This document shows, piece by piece, positions 7,480 through 13,704 of a stretch of DNA of 13,704 nt; position 1 is the stretch's first letter; every line of letters starts with the position of its first letter. The notes under the pieces are model-generated. The model was not told where the DNA came from. It was given only the letters and a program-made list of their open reading frames with translations, and made no database searches. The position numbers were made by a program, and so were the translations under genes. This DNA comes from Caccoplasma intestinavium (GTDB lineage Bacteria; Bacteroidota; Bacteroidia; Bacteroidales; UBA11471): contig DVKT01000031.1 of assembly GCA_018715885.1 (NCBI GenBank), positions 1 to 13,704 of the forward strand, in the 5' to 3' direction.

Positions 7480-7513
7480 GACACCGGAGAAAATTCTCCG
7501 GTGTCTTTTTTTT
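7480..7513 (+). terminator. Rho-independent terminator after tsf
   Basis: GACACCGGAGAA (7480-7491) pairs perfectly with TTCTCCGGTGTC (7494-7505), followed by eight T (7506-7513). It ends the rplM-rpsI-rpsB-tsf operon. Confidence 0.93.
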
Positions 7514-7582
7514 CGTCTTCACAGGAACAGCTCTGCTCACAAAAAAAGACGACACATACACGTTGTGGCTGGAACAAAGACG

Positions 7583-7613
7583 ATTGATACGCCTCCCGTT
7601 TTTATTACTTTTG
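7583..7613 (+). promoter_or_regulatory. Likely promoter of the histidine kinase gene
   Basis: TACTTTTG at 7606-7613 is a perfect -7 box (TAnnTTTG). Nineteen bases upstream is ATTG (7583-7586), three of four matches to TTTG. The predicted start near 7620 gives a leader of about 100 bases, which is AT-rich and shows no obvious structure. Confidence 0.55.
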
Positions 7614-7723
7614 CAAGTACGGCTATCGTCCTATTTCATAATCTGCAACGATTCCCGACAATAAAAAAAAGTAATATACGTTCATTATAATAGATTTATT
7701 TCTTTTAAACCGAAGAAAAACAC

Positions 7724-8884
7724 ATGGCACACGGTAATCTTTACGACGCACGACAAAAACTGAAAATAGCATTCCTTTCCGTTTCCGTACTACTGGTCGC
7801 CCTATTCCTTGTCATCTCCAATCGTCTGGTCGAAGACCTATCGACCGAAGAACGAAACAAAATGGAGATATGGGCCGAAGCTACCCGTTCGGTCGCCGGC
7901 GACCAGTCGGATATCGACATGAACCTCGTTCTGAAAATCCTGCAAAGCAACACGACCATACCCATTATCATCGTAGACAGCCAAAACAATATCCTGCAAA
8001 CCCACAACCTCGATATACCCGACCGGCATGGAGAGCAATTCCTGCAAAAGAAGCTGCAATCTCTCAAAGAAAAGCAACAAGTCATCGAAATCTACATCGA
8101 TAAAGACACTTATCAATATCTCTATTACGACGACTCCACCCTACTGAAAAGGCTTTCGTATTTTCCCTATATACAACTCGGTGTCATGCTTTTATTTCTC
8201 GTCATCGCCTACTTCGCCTTGATGAGCAGCAAAAAAGCAGAACAAAACAAAGTCTGGGTAGGATTATCCAAAGAAACCGCCCACCAACTTGGCACACCCA
8301 TATCATCACTCATGGCTTGGCTCGATATGCTCGAAATGCAAGGAACGGATAGTGAACTCATCGCCGACATGGGGAAAGACGTCCACCGGTTATCGGTCAT
8401 CGCCGAAAGATTCTCAAAAATAGGCTCCCAACCCGAACGGGAGCCCGCAGACATAACCGAAGTGATAGAAGCTGCGGTCGACTACATGAAACACCGCATA
8501 TCAGGAAAAGTACAAATCGAGGTACATACCCCCGAAGAAAAAATTGCGCCACAACCTCTATGCCGCCCCCTCATAGAATGGGTATTTGAGAACCTTTGTA
8601 AAAACGCTATCGATGCCATGGACGGAGAAGGACACATAGAAATCACTCTATCGAACAACGACTCCCGATATTACATCGACATCAAGGATAGCGGTAAAGG
8701 TATCGCCCGCAATCGCTTCAAAACGATATTCCACCCAGGTTACACAACCAAACGACGAGGCTGGGGACTCGGACTTACATTGGTAAAACGCATTATAGAG
8801 GAGTACCACGACGGACGCATCTATGTCAAGGAATCGGAATTGGGAAAAGGAACGACTTTCCGTATAGAGATGAAATTACTTTAA
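7724..8884 (+). CDS. Membrane sensor histidine kinase (orphan)
   Basis: A 386-residue two-component sensor kinase that should autophosphorylate on histidine and pass the phosphate to an unknown response regulator. A first membrane helix lies at about residues 14-31, then a periplasmic sensor part of about 115 residues without a recognised domain, then a second helix at about 148-168. The H-box is KETAHQLGTPISSL with phosphoacceptor H187. The ATPase part shows the N-box ENLCKNAIDAM (N290, N294), DSGKGI at 322-327 and GWGLGL at 346-351, so all catalytic motifs are intact. No HAMP domain is obvious between helix 2 and the H-box. The HQLGTPISS H-box form is, as I recall, common in Bacteroidetes kinases. 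No response regulator gene adjoins it; it sits between a terminator and a new promoter and looks monocistronic. The signal sensed is unknown. Confidence 0.93.
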   Translation: MAHGNLYDARQKLKIAFLSVSVLLVALFLVISNRLVEDLSTEERNKMEIWAEATRSVAGDQSDIDMNLVLKILQSNTTIPIIIVDSQNNILQTHNLDIPDRHGEQFLQKKLQSLKEKQQVIEIYIDKDTYQYLYYDDSTLLKRLSYFPYIQLGVMLLFLVIAYFALMSSKKAEQNKVWVGLSKETAHQLGTPISSLMAWLDMLEMQGTDSELIADMGKDVHRLSVIAERFSKIGSQPEREPADITEVIEAAVDYMKHRISGKVQIEVHTPEEKIAPQPLCRPLIEWVFENLCKNAIDAMDGEGHIEITLSNNDSRYYIDIKDSGKGIARNRFKTIFHPGYTTKRRGWGLGLTLVKRIIEEYHDGRIYVKESELGKGTTFRIEMKLL

Positions 8885-8970
8885 AAATAGCTATCTCCCT
8901 GTATCATAGATAGAAGCAAAAGGGTTCTAATCCTCAAAATCACCTTGACAGAATCTTTTTTTATAAGGAT

Positions 8971-9003
8971 TTTGCACAAGAACAATTATTTTTTGTACCT
9001 TTG
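8971..9003 (+). promoter_or_regulatory. Promoter of the DUF177-rpmF-fabH-era-der region
   Basis: TTTG (8971-8974) is followed after 21 bases by TACCTTTG (8996-9003), both perfect matches to the Bacteroidetes consensus. Transcription should begin near 9008-9010, about 18 bases before the GTG at 9027. The rest of the spacer (8885-8970) shows only a weak 6-bp inverted repeat (8891-8896 with 8908-8913) and no clear terminator for the kinase gene. Confidence 0.8.
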
Positions 9004-9026
9004 CAGGGTTTTAACAGCAGAGAACT

Positions 9027-9557
9027 GTGGGAAAGGCCGATAAATATACGATTTCACTGAAAAGTCTGAGCGAAGGTACTCACTCTTACGAGTATACCCT
9101 CGATCACACGTTTTTTTCGGAAATCGATTCACCCGAAATACAAAACGGGGATGTAAATATCGGTCTTATGTTGAGACGTACCGGCGATACGTTCGAGTTG
9201 CACTTCGACATAAAAGGGCACATCGTTATTCCCTGCGATCGATGTCTCGATGACATGGAACTTCCGGTGGAAACAGAAGATACCCTTTATGTAAAATTCG
9301 GGGAGGAATACAGCGAAGAAGGTGAAAACCTCATCGTCGTTCCCGAAGCAGAAGGAACTATCAACCTGGCGTGGTATATGTACGAATGTATCGCACTCAC
9401 CATTCCGTTGAAACACACGCACCCCGAAGGCATGTGCAACCCCGAAATGGAAACGTTACTCAAAGCGCACAGTGCAGCAAGCGACAAAATCTCCGGCGAT
9501 GAAGAACCCGTAGACCCGCGTTGGAACGCATTGAAAAAACTGAAAGAAAACAAATAA
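9027..9557 (+). CDS. DUF177/YceD family protein
   Basis: A 176-residue protein of the DUF177 (YceD) family, which is almost always encoded directly before rpmF. A role in 23S rRNA or large-subunit biogenesis has been proposed for homologues; the exact biochemical activity is not established to my knowledge. The family core is visible as the CDRCLDDM motif with C70 and C73, an acidic centre, and a further C121/H130/H132/C137 group that could bind metal, which is my inference. The C-terminus carries DPRWNALKKL at 163-172, the usual ending of the family. The start is GTG at 9027, set by the promoter 24 bases upstream. rpmF follows after 16 bases. Confidence 0.9.
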   Translation: MGKADKYTISLKSLSEGTHSYEYTLDHTFFSEIDSPEIQNGDVNIGLMLRRTGDTFELHFDIKGHIVIPCDRCLDDMELPVETEDTLYVKFGEEYSEEGENLIVVPEAEGTINLAWYMYECIALTIPLKHTHPEGMCNPEMETLLKAHSAASDKISGDEEPVDPRWNALKKLKENK

Positions 9558-9573
9558 CTAAACCTATACAGAA

Positions 9574-9759
9574 ATGGCACATCCTAAAAGAAGACAATCG
9601 AAAACGAGAACAGCCAAAAGAAGAACCCACGATAAGGCTGTTGCCCCCACTATGGTCGTATGTCCCAACTGCGGTGCTTGGCACATCTATCACACCGTAT
9701 GCGGAGAATGCGGTTATTACCGCGGCAAATTGGCTATCGAGAAAGAGGCAGCCATCTAA
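9574..9759 (+). CDS. rpmF: Large-subunit ribosomal protein bL32
   Basis: A 61-residue basic protein of the large ribosomal subunit. It begins MAHPKRRQSKTRTAKRRTHD, the typical L32 N-terminus, and keeps the zinc-ribbon cysteines C30, C33, C43 and C46, so it is the zinc-binding (C+) form. The ATG at 9574 follows the DUF177 gene by 16 bases, the conserved yceD-rpmF pair. A 9-bp hairpin overlaps its stop codon, and two further hairpins lie before fabH. Confidence 0.97.
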   Translation: MAHPKRRQSKTRTAKRRTHDKAVAPTMVVCPNCGAWHIYHTVCGECGYYRGKLAIEKEAAI

Positions 9760-9809
9760 AAAGTGTGACTTTTTAGAGATTTCGTGCCGGACATTTTCTT
9801 CTGTTCGGC
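9756..9809 (+). other. Two small hairpins after rpmF
   Basis: CTAAAAAGT (9756-9764) pairs with ACTTTTTAG (9768-9776) around a three-base loop and includes the rpmF stop codon. GCCGGACA (9786-9793) pairs with TGTTCGGC (9802-9809) with one G-U wobble around TTTTCTTC. Neither has a proper U tract after it, so they look like RNA 3'-end or processing structures rather than terminators. Confidence 0.45.
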
Positions 9810-9838
9810 CATAGAACTGATTGTATAACCTTTAATAA

Positions 9839-9887
9839 AGCACACTAAATATTTCGACCCACACAATATTTAGTGTGCTGTTTTTTT
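9839..9887 (+). terminator. Terminator-like hairpin immediately before fabH
   Basis: AGCACACTAAATATT (9839-9853) pairs perfectly with AATATTTAGTGTGCT (9865-9879) around an 11-base loop, followed by G and seven T (9881-9887). The shape is that of an intrinsic terminator, though half of the stem is A-T. The fabH start codon at 9895 lies only seven bases beyond the T run, with no promoter between. It may end the DUF177-rpmF transcript, act as an attenuator for fabH, or be an operator as a perfect DNA inverted repeat. Confidence 0.8.
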
Positions 9888-9894
9888 AGCTACT

Positions 9895-10935
9895 ATGGTA
9901 AATGCTATGATTGCGGGCGTCGCCTCTTATGTGCCCGACGATATACTCACTAACGAAGAACTATCGAAAATGGTCGATACCACCGACGAGTGGATCACTA
10001 CCCGCGTAGGTATCAAGACCCGCCACATATTGAAAGGAGAAGGTTTGGGCAGCTCCAAAATGGGATCGAGAGCCGTAAAAAAAGTACTCTGTAAAACCAA
10101 TACTGCCCCCGGAGAAATCGAAGCAGTCATCTGCGCTACGTCTACACCCGACTACCGTTTCCCCTCTACCGCATCGATCGTCGCCAGAAAAGCCGGTATC
10201 AACAATGCATTCTGCTACGATATACAAGCCGCCTGTTCGGGTTTTATCGTTGCATTACAGGCCGCTACCGCTTATATACGCAGCGGTATGTGTAAAAAGG
10301 TAATGGTCGTCGCCACCGAAAAAATGTCGTCGATAACCGACTATCAAGACCGTTCGACTTGTCCCCTCTTCGGAGACGGCGGTACGGCGGCTTTGGTCGT
10401 AGCAACAGAAGAAGATTACGGTGTCATGGACTCAATTATCCATACCGATGGCGTGGGATTGCCTTTCCTCCACATGAAAGCCGGAGGCTCTGTACGTCCC
10501 GCCAGTCATGAGACCGTCGACCACCGCGAACATTTCGTTTACCAAGAAGGTCGCATCGTCTACAAATATGCCGTATCTTCGATGCTCCAAGTTTCGGAAG
10601 ATATTCTCAAACGTAACAATCTGACGGTCGATACTATCGACTGGTTCATACCCCACCAAGCCAACCTCCGCATCATCGAAGCCATAGCCGATCGTATGAA
10701 CATCGATCCCCAAAAAGTCGTTGTTACCATAGAAAAATACGGAAATACCAGTGCCGCTTCCATACCTTTGTGCCTGGCCGACTGGGAAAAGAAACTCAAA
10801 AAAGGAGACAAAATAGTACTGACTTCGTTCGGTGCCGGATTTATCTGGGGTTCGGTCTACCTCAAATGGGGCTATAATCCGGAAGATGTCCAAGAGATAC
10901 CGGAAACCCTCAACGATACCGAAGACGCAGAATAA
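9895..10935 (+). CDS. fabH: Beta-ketoacyl-ACP synthase III (KAS III)
   Basis: A 346-residue enzyme that starts type II fatty-acid synthesis by condensing an acyl-CoA primer with malonyl-ACP to give a 3-ketoacyl-ACP. The Cys-His-Asn triad is intact: C114 in AACSGF, H254 in FIPHQANLR, and N284 in YGNTSAAS. The start MVNAMIAGVASYVPDDILTN and the glycine-rich SFGAGFIWGS near the end (311-320) are standard. It is a little longer than usual because of an acidic tail after residue 328 (ending DTEDAE). An internal ATG at 9907 (MIAGVASYVP) is a possible alternative start. It follows rpmF without plsX, which lies between them in many proteobacteria. No promoter is seen between the preceding hairpin and the start. 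Confidence 0.97.
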   Translation: MVNAMIAGVASYVPDDILTNEELSKMVDTTDEWITTRVGIKTRHILKGEGLGSSKMGSRAVKKVLCKTNTAPGEIEAVICATSTPDYRFPSTASIVARKAGINNAFCYDIQAACSGFIVALQAATAYIRSGMCKKVMVVATEKMSSITDYQDRSTCPLFGDGGTAALVVATEEDYGVMDSIIHTDGVGLPFLHMKAGGSVRPASHETVDHREHFVYQEGRIVYKYAVSSMLQVSEDILKRNNLTVDTIDWFIPHQANLRIIEAIADRMNIDPQKVVVTIEKYGNTSAASIPLCLADWEKKLKKGDKIVLTSFGAGFIWGSVYLKWGYNPEDVQEIPETLNDTEDAE

Positions 10936-10939
10936 TAAG

Positions 10940-10960
10940 AAACACCCGTCGAGTGTTTTT
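10940..10960 (+). terminator. Short hairpin with T run after fabH
   Basis: AAACAC (10940-10945) pairs with GTGTTT (10953-10958) and the T run extends to 10960. The stem is short and weak; it may assist the stronger terminator that follows. Confidence 0.45.
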
Positions 10961-10970
10961 CCTCAAAACC

Positions 10971-10999
10971 AAAAAGGCGGCAAACATGCCGCCTTTTTT
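10971..10999 (+). terminator. Strong terminator between fabH and era
   Basis: AAAAAGGCGGCA (10971-10982) pairs perfectly with TGCCGCCTTTTT (10987-10998) around AACA, with a T run of six (10994-10999). The A and T flanks make it capable of acting on both strands. It implies era has its own promoter, but only a poor match (TAATTTTT at 11009-11016, no TTTG upstream) is present before the era ATG at 11032. Confidence 0.88.
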
Positions 11000-11031
11000 G
11001 ACACCGGATAATTTTTCTAACAATAAATGAT

Positions 11032-11916
11032 ATGCATAAAGCCGGATTTGTAAACATCGTAGGTAATCCCAACGTGGGAAAATCGACACTGATGAATTCG
11101 CTCGTCGGAGAGCGGATTTCGATCATTACCTCCAAAGCCCAAACGACCCGCCACCGCATCATGGGTATCGTAAATACCGACGATATGCAAATCGTCTATT
11201 CCGATACGCCAGGTGTTCTCTCGCCACACTACAAGTTGCAAGAGTCGATGCTCAATTTCTCGCAATCGGCCCTCTCCGATGCCGACATTCTGCTCTACGT
11301 AACCGATGTCGTCGAAACTCCCGACAAAAATCCGGAGTTCCTCGAACGGGTCTCCAAAGAAACAATTCCGGTCATACTCCTCATAAACAAAATCGACTTG
11401 TTGCAAGACCAGTCCCAACTCGAAGACCTCGTAGAAAAATGGAAAAACCGTCTGCCCAACGCCGAAGTAATACCGGTATCGGCCCAGCATAAATTCAATC
11501 TCGATTACTTGATGCGCCGCATCAAAGAGTTGCTGCCCCCCTCCCCCCCGTTTTTTGAAAAAGATGCTCTTACCGACAAACCTGCCCGTTTTTTTGTTAC
11601 CGAAATTATCCGCGAAAAAATACTGCTCACTTACGATAAAGAGATTCCTTATGCCTGCGAAGTAGCTGTTGAGCAATTCAAGGAAGACGATAAACAGATA
11701 CATATCATGGCGGTCATCTATGTCGAACGGGATTCGCAAAAGGGTATTATCATCGGGAAAGGCGGAAAAATGTTGAAACAGGTAGGAACGGCAGCCCGCA
11801 AAGACATCGAAACGTTTTTTGAGAAAAAAGTGTTTCTCGAACTCTATGTCAAAGTAGAAAAAGACTGGCGCAACAAAGAGAACAAGTTAAAATCATTCGG
11901 CTATCAACTCGATTGA
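11032..11916 (+). CDS. era: GTPase Era
   Basis: A 294-residue GTPase that binds the 3' end of 16S rRNA and helps 30S subunit maturation. The G domain has G1 GNPNVGKS at 11-18, the G2 region KAQTTRHR, G3 DTPG at 58-61, G4 NKID at 119-122 and G5 SA at 150-151. The C-terminal KH domain carries IGKGGKMLKQVGTAARKDIE at 241-260, the RNA-binding GxxG loop, and ends in the usual LYVKVEKDWR. Length is normal. The ATG at 11032 is in the right place for Era; an ATG at 11027 is out of frame. Der follows after 40 bases, so the two assembly GTPases are probably cotranscribed. The linker codons at 11536-11556 form C6-T-C7-G-T6, a run that is fully in frame. Confidence 0.98.
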   Translation: MHKAGFVNIVGNPNVGKSTLMNSLVGERISIITSKAQTTRHRIMGIVNTDDMQIVYSDTPGVLSPHYKLQESMLNFSQSALSDADILLYVTDVVETPDKNPEFLERVSKETIPVILLINKIDLLQDQSQLEDLVEKWKNRLPNAEVIPVSAQHKFNLDYLMRRIKELLPPSPPFFEKDALTDKPARFFVTEIIREKILLTYDKEIPYACEVAVEQFKEDDKQIHIMAVIYVERDSQKGIIIGKGGKMLKQVGTAARKDIETFFEKKVFLELYVKVEKDWRNKENKLKSFGYQLD

Positions 11917-11956
11917 TTCCGACCAATTATCCGAATCGAATAAAAGAAAGATAACT

Positions 11957-13273
11957 ATGGGAAACTTAGTAGCTATCGTAGGTCGCCCCAATGTAGGCAA
12001 ATCGACCTTGTTCAACCGGCTCACGCAAAGCCGTCAAGCCATTGTCAACGACGAAGCGGGTACGACTCGCGACCGCCAATACGGAAAGGTTTACTGGACA
12101 GGACAGGAATTTTCGATTGTCGACACCGGCGGTTGGGTAGTCAACTCCGACGACATTTTCGAGGAAGAAATCAACAAGCAAGTAGCGATTGCTATCGAAG
12201 AGGCCGATGTCATACTCTTTGTCGTCGATGCCATTCATGGTATCACCGACCTCGATGATAAGGTGGCGGCCATATTGCGACGCAGTAAAAAGCCCACATT
12301 GTTGGTTGCCAATAAAGTAGAAAATAACGCATCGCAATACAGCTCGGCCGAGTTTTATGCATTCGGACTGGGAGACCCGTTCTGTATCTCGGCCGTCAAC
12401 GGCTCGGGTACAGGAGAATTGCTCGACGCAGTCATCGAACGCTTTCCCTCCCAAAACGGAGAAGAAGAACTCGAAGAAAATATTCCCCGTATCGCCGTCG
12501 TAGGTCGTCCCAATGCCGGGAAATCATCGATTATCAACGCTTTCATCGGCGAAGACCGATACATTGTTACCGATATAGCCGGAACGACTCGCGACTCGGT
12601 AAATACCCGTTACAATAAATTCGGATTCGACTTCTATATCGTCGATACCGCCGGCATACGCAAAAAAGGGAAAGTAAACGAAGACATCGAATACTACTCG
12701 GTCATACGGTCGATACGCGCCATCGAAAACTCCGATGTATGCATACTCATGATCGACGCCACACGCGGCATCGAAGGGCAGGATCTCAATATTTTCTCGC
12801 TCATACAGAAAAATAAAAAAGGATTGGTCGTGTGCATTAACAAATGGGATCTTGTGGAAGACAAAAGTACACAAGCCATCAAAACCTTTGAAAACGCCAT
12901 ACGTGCCCGCCTTGCTCCATTCACCGATTTCCCGATCGTGTATGCCTCAGCACTGACCAAGCAACGGATATTCAAAGTTCTCGAAAGCGCATCGGAAGTA
13001 TATAAAAATCGTCATCGCCATGTTCCCACGGCCAAACTCAATGAGGAAATGCTTGCCGTTATCGAGAATTATCCACCACCTGCCAATAAAGGCAAATACG
13101 TGAAAATAAAGTATGTAACGCAACTGAAAGGAACGCCCGTCCCCACATTTATTTTCTTCTGCAATCTCCCGCAATGGGTTAAAGACCCTTATAAACACTT
13201 CCTCGAGAACCAAATACGTTCGAAGTGGAACTTCTCGGGGACACCCGTCAACATCATCATACGAGAAAAATAA
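11957..13273 (+). CDS. der: GTPase Der (EngA), two tandem GTP-binding domains
   Basis: A 438-residue double GTPase needed for 50S subunit assembly. Domain 1 shows G1 GRPNVGKST at 9-17, G3 DTGG at 56-59 and a G4 that reads NKVE at 119-122 instead of NKxD. Domain 2 shows G1 GRPNAGKS at 183-190, G3 DTAG at 230-233, G4 NKWD at 295-298 and G5 SAL at 331-333. A KH-like domain fills about 355-438 and contains NYPPPANKGKYVKIKYVTQ starting at 371. The length is typical. The Asp-to-Glu change in the first G4 could weaken guanine selection in domain 1; the codon is clearly GAA. The gene ends at a terminator and is the last of this group. Confidence 0.98.
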   Translation: MGNLVAIVGRPNVGKSTLFNRLTQSRQAIVNDEAGTTRDRQYGKVYWTGQEFSIVDTGGWVVNSDDIFEEEINKQVAIAIEEADVILFVVDAIHGITDLDDKVAAILRRSKKPTLLVANKVENNASQYSSAEFYAFGLGDPFCISAVNGSGTGELLDAVIERFPSQNGEEELEENIPRIAVVGRPNAGKSSIINAFIGEDRYIVTDIAGTTRDSVNTRYNKFGFDFYIVDTAGIRKKGKVNEDIEYYSVIRSIRAIENSDVCILMIDATRGIEGQDLNIFSLIQKNKKGLVVCINKWDLVEDKSTQAIKTFENAIRARLAPFTDFPIVYASALTKQRIFKVLESASEVYKNRHRHVPTAKLNEEMLAVIENYPPPANKGKYVKIKYVTQLKGTPVPTFIFFCNLPQWVKDPYKHFLENQIRSKWNFSGTPVNIIIREK

Positions 13274-13284
13274 TAATAAAAAAA

Positions 13285-13307
13285 GCACCTCAATAGAGGT
13301 GTTTTTT
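13285..13307 (+). terminator. Rho-independent terminator after der
   Basis: CACCTC (13286-13291) pairs with GAGGTG (13296-13301) around AATA, extended by a G-T wobble and A-T pairs from the preceding A run, and followed by six T (13302-13307). Confidence 0.88.
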
Positions 13308-13317
13308 GTTATTTTGC

Positions 13318-13325
13318 TATCTTTG
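13318..13325 (+). promoter_or_regulatory. Likely -7 box of the antiporter gene promoter
   Basis: TATCTTTG matches TAnnTTTG perfectly and lies 44 bases before the ATG at 13370. The expected TTTG about 20 bases upstream is missing; that position falls in the der terminator stem. The call therefore rests on the -7 box and position alone. Confidence 0.5.
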
Positions 13326-13369
13326 CCTGACAATTTGGAGCAATAATTTTTTTCTAAAATTTAATCACC

Positions 13370-13704
13370 ATGTTAGTAGCTATTACCGTATTATTCATTA
13401 TCGGTTATTTGGCGATAGCGCTCGAACACCCCTTGCGCATCGACAAAACAGCATCGGCTCTTCTCTTGGGCATGCTCTTATGGGTTCTTTATGCCTTTGG
13501 TGCCGAAACCATCGTTCCCGCCGTCAGCGGTGAAGAACTGAAAGAGTTCATCGCCGCCTCCTCGGCTTCCCTACAACAAGAGTCGCTGGCCCGGCAGTGC
13601 CTCGAGTTTATTCTCAATGTGAAGATTATCGAACATATGGGCGATATATCTTCCACCCTGTTCTTCCTCGTAGGAGCCATGACCATCGTCGAGCTCATCG
13701 ACGT
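13370..13704 (+). CDS. nhaD: NhaD-type Na+/H+ antiporter, N-terminal part
   Basis: The reading frame opens at the ATG at 13370 and runs 111 codons to the right edge without a stop, so it is partial only because the window ends. It starts MLVAITVLFIIGYLAIALEH, a first membrane helix, followed by a second at about 27-46 (ASALLLGMLLWVLYAFG). A hydrophilic stretch of about 40 residues follows, and then HMGDISSTLFFLVGAMTIVE begins a third helix at about 90. This pattern and the HMGDIS...LVGAMTIVELID signature match bacterial NhaD antiporters (ion-transporter superfamily), which exchange Na+ or Li+ for protons across the inner membrane. It has its own terminator-separated unit. The rest of the protein, including transport residues, is not visible. 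Confidence 0.85.
   Translation, partial: MLVAITVLFIIGYLAIALEHPLRIDKTASALLLGMLLWVLYAFGAETIVPAVSGEELKEFIAASSASLQQESLARQCLEFILNVKIIEHMGDISSTLFFLVGAMTIVELID

Noticed and set aside
8889..8913. Inverted repeat after the histidine kinase as a terminator
   Set aside because: Only a 6-bp AT-rich stem with no T run after it; too weak to call.
11536..11556. C6-T-C7-G-T6 run in era as a possible phase-variation site
   Set aside because: Era is normally essential, the runs are shorter than typical slippage tracts, and the encoded PPSPPFF linker looks ordinary for the family.

Overview
The window is chromosomal DNA from a member of the Bacteroidetes, most likely order Bacteroidales. Three things point there: the promoters match the Bacteroidetes pattern (TTTG, about 19-21 bases, then TAnnTTTG) instead of -35/-10 boxes; strong Shine-Dalgarno sequences are lacking; and the proteins and gene order (rplM-rpsI-rpsB-tsf, then DUF177-rpmF-fabH-era-der) are typical of that order. 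I cannot fix the genus from sequence alone.

Region 1 (bases 1-4350, minus strand, accessory). A GH106-like alpha-L-rhamnosidase lipoprotein gene has its own near-perfect Bacteroidetes promoter. Downstream of it lie two tandem, AT-richer genes for D12-class N6-adenine DNA methyltransferases. The second is cut by the left edge after 26 codons. Two adjacent D12 methylases suggest the modification half of a type II (perhaps type IIS) restriction-modification system whose nuclease would lie outside the window. The rhamnosidase gene contains a run of ten G in frame, a possible slippage switch.

Region 2 (4351-7513, plus strand, translation). A divergent 362-base intergenic region carries the rplM promoter and a structured 5' leader. 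It is followed by ribosomal proteins L13, S9 and S2 and elongation factor Ts, ending at a strong terminator. A structured spacer precedes rpsB and a long hairpin separates rpsB from tsf.

Region 3 (7514-8884) holds a membrane sensor histidine kinase with no response regulator beside it.

Region 4 (8885-13307) starts at a clear promoter and holds a DUF177/YceD protein, ribosomal protein L32, FabH (KAS III), and the ribosome-assembly GTPases Era and Der, ending at a terminator. plsX, which lies between rpmF and fabH in many proteobacteria, is absent. The run is broken by hairpins: a terminator-like 15-bp hairpin directly before fabH and two hairpins before era. Expression of fabH, era and der must therefore rely on readthrough, antitermination or promoters I cannot recognise.

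Region 5 (13308-13704) has a promoter-like box and the start of an NhaD-type Na+/H+ antiporter that runs off the right edge.

No tRNA, rRNA, CRISPR array or insertion sequence was seen. Nothing in the window is a clearly new multi-gene system. The best leads are the tandem methylases, the G10 tract and the unexplained RNA structures around rplM, rpsB and fabH.
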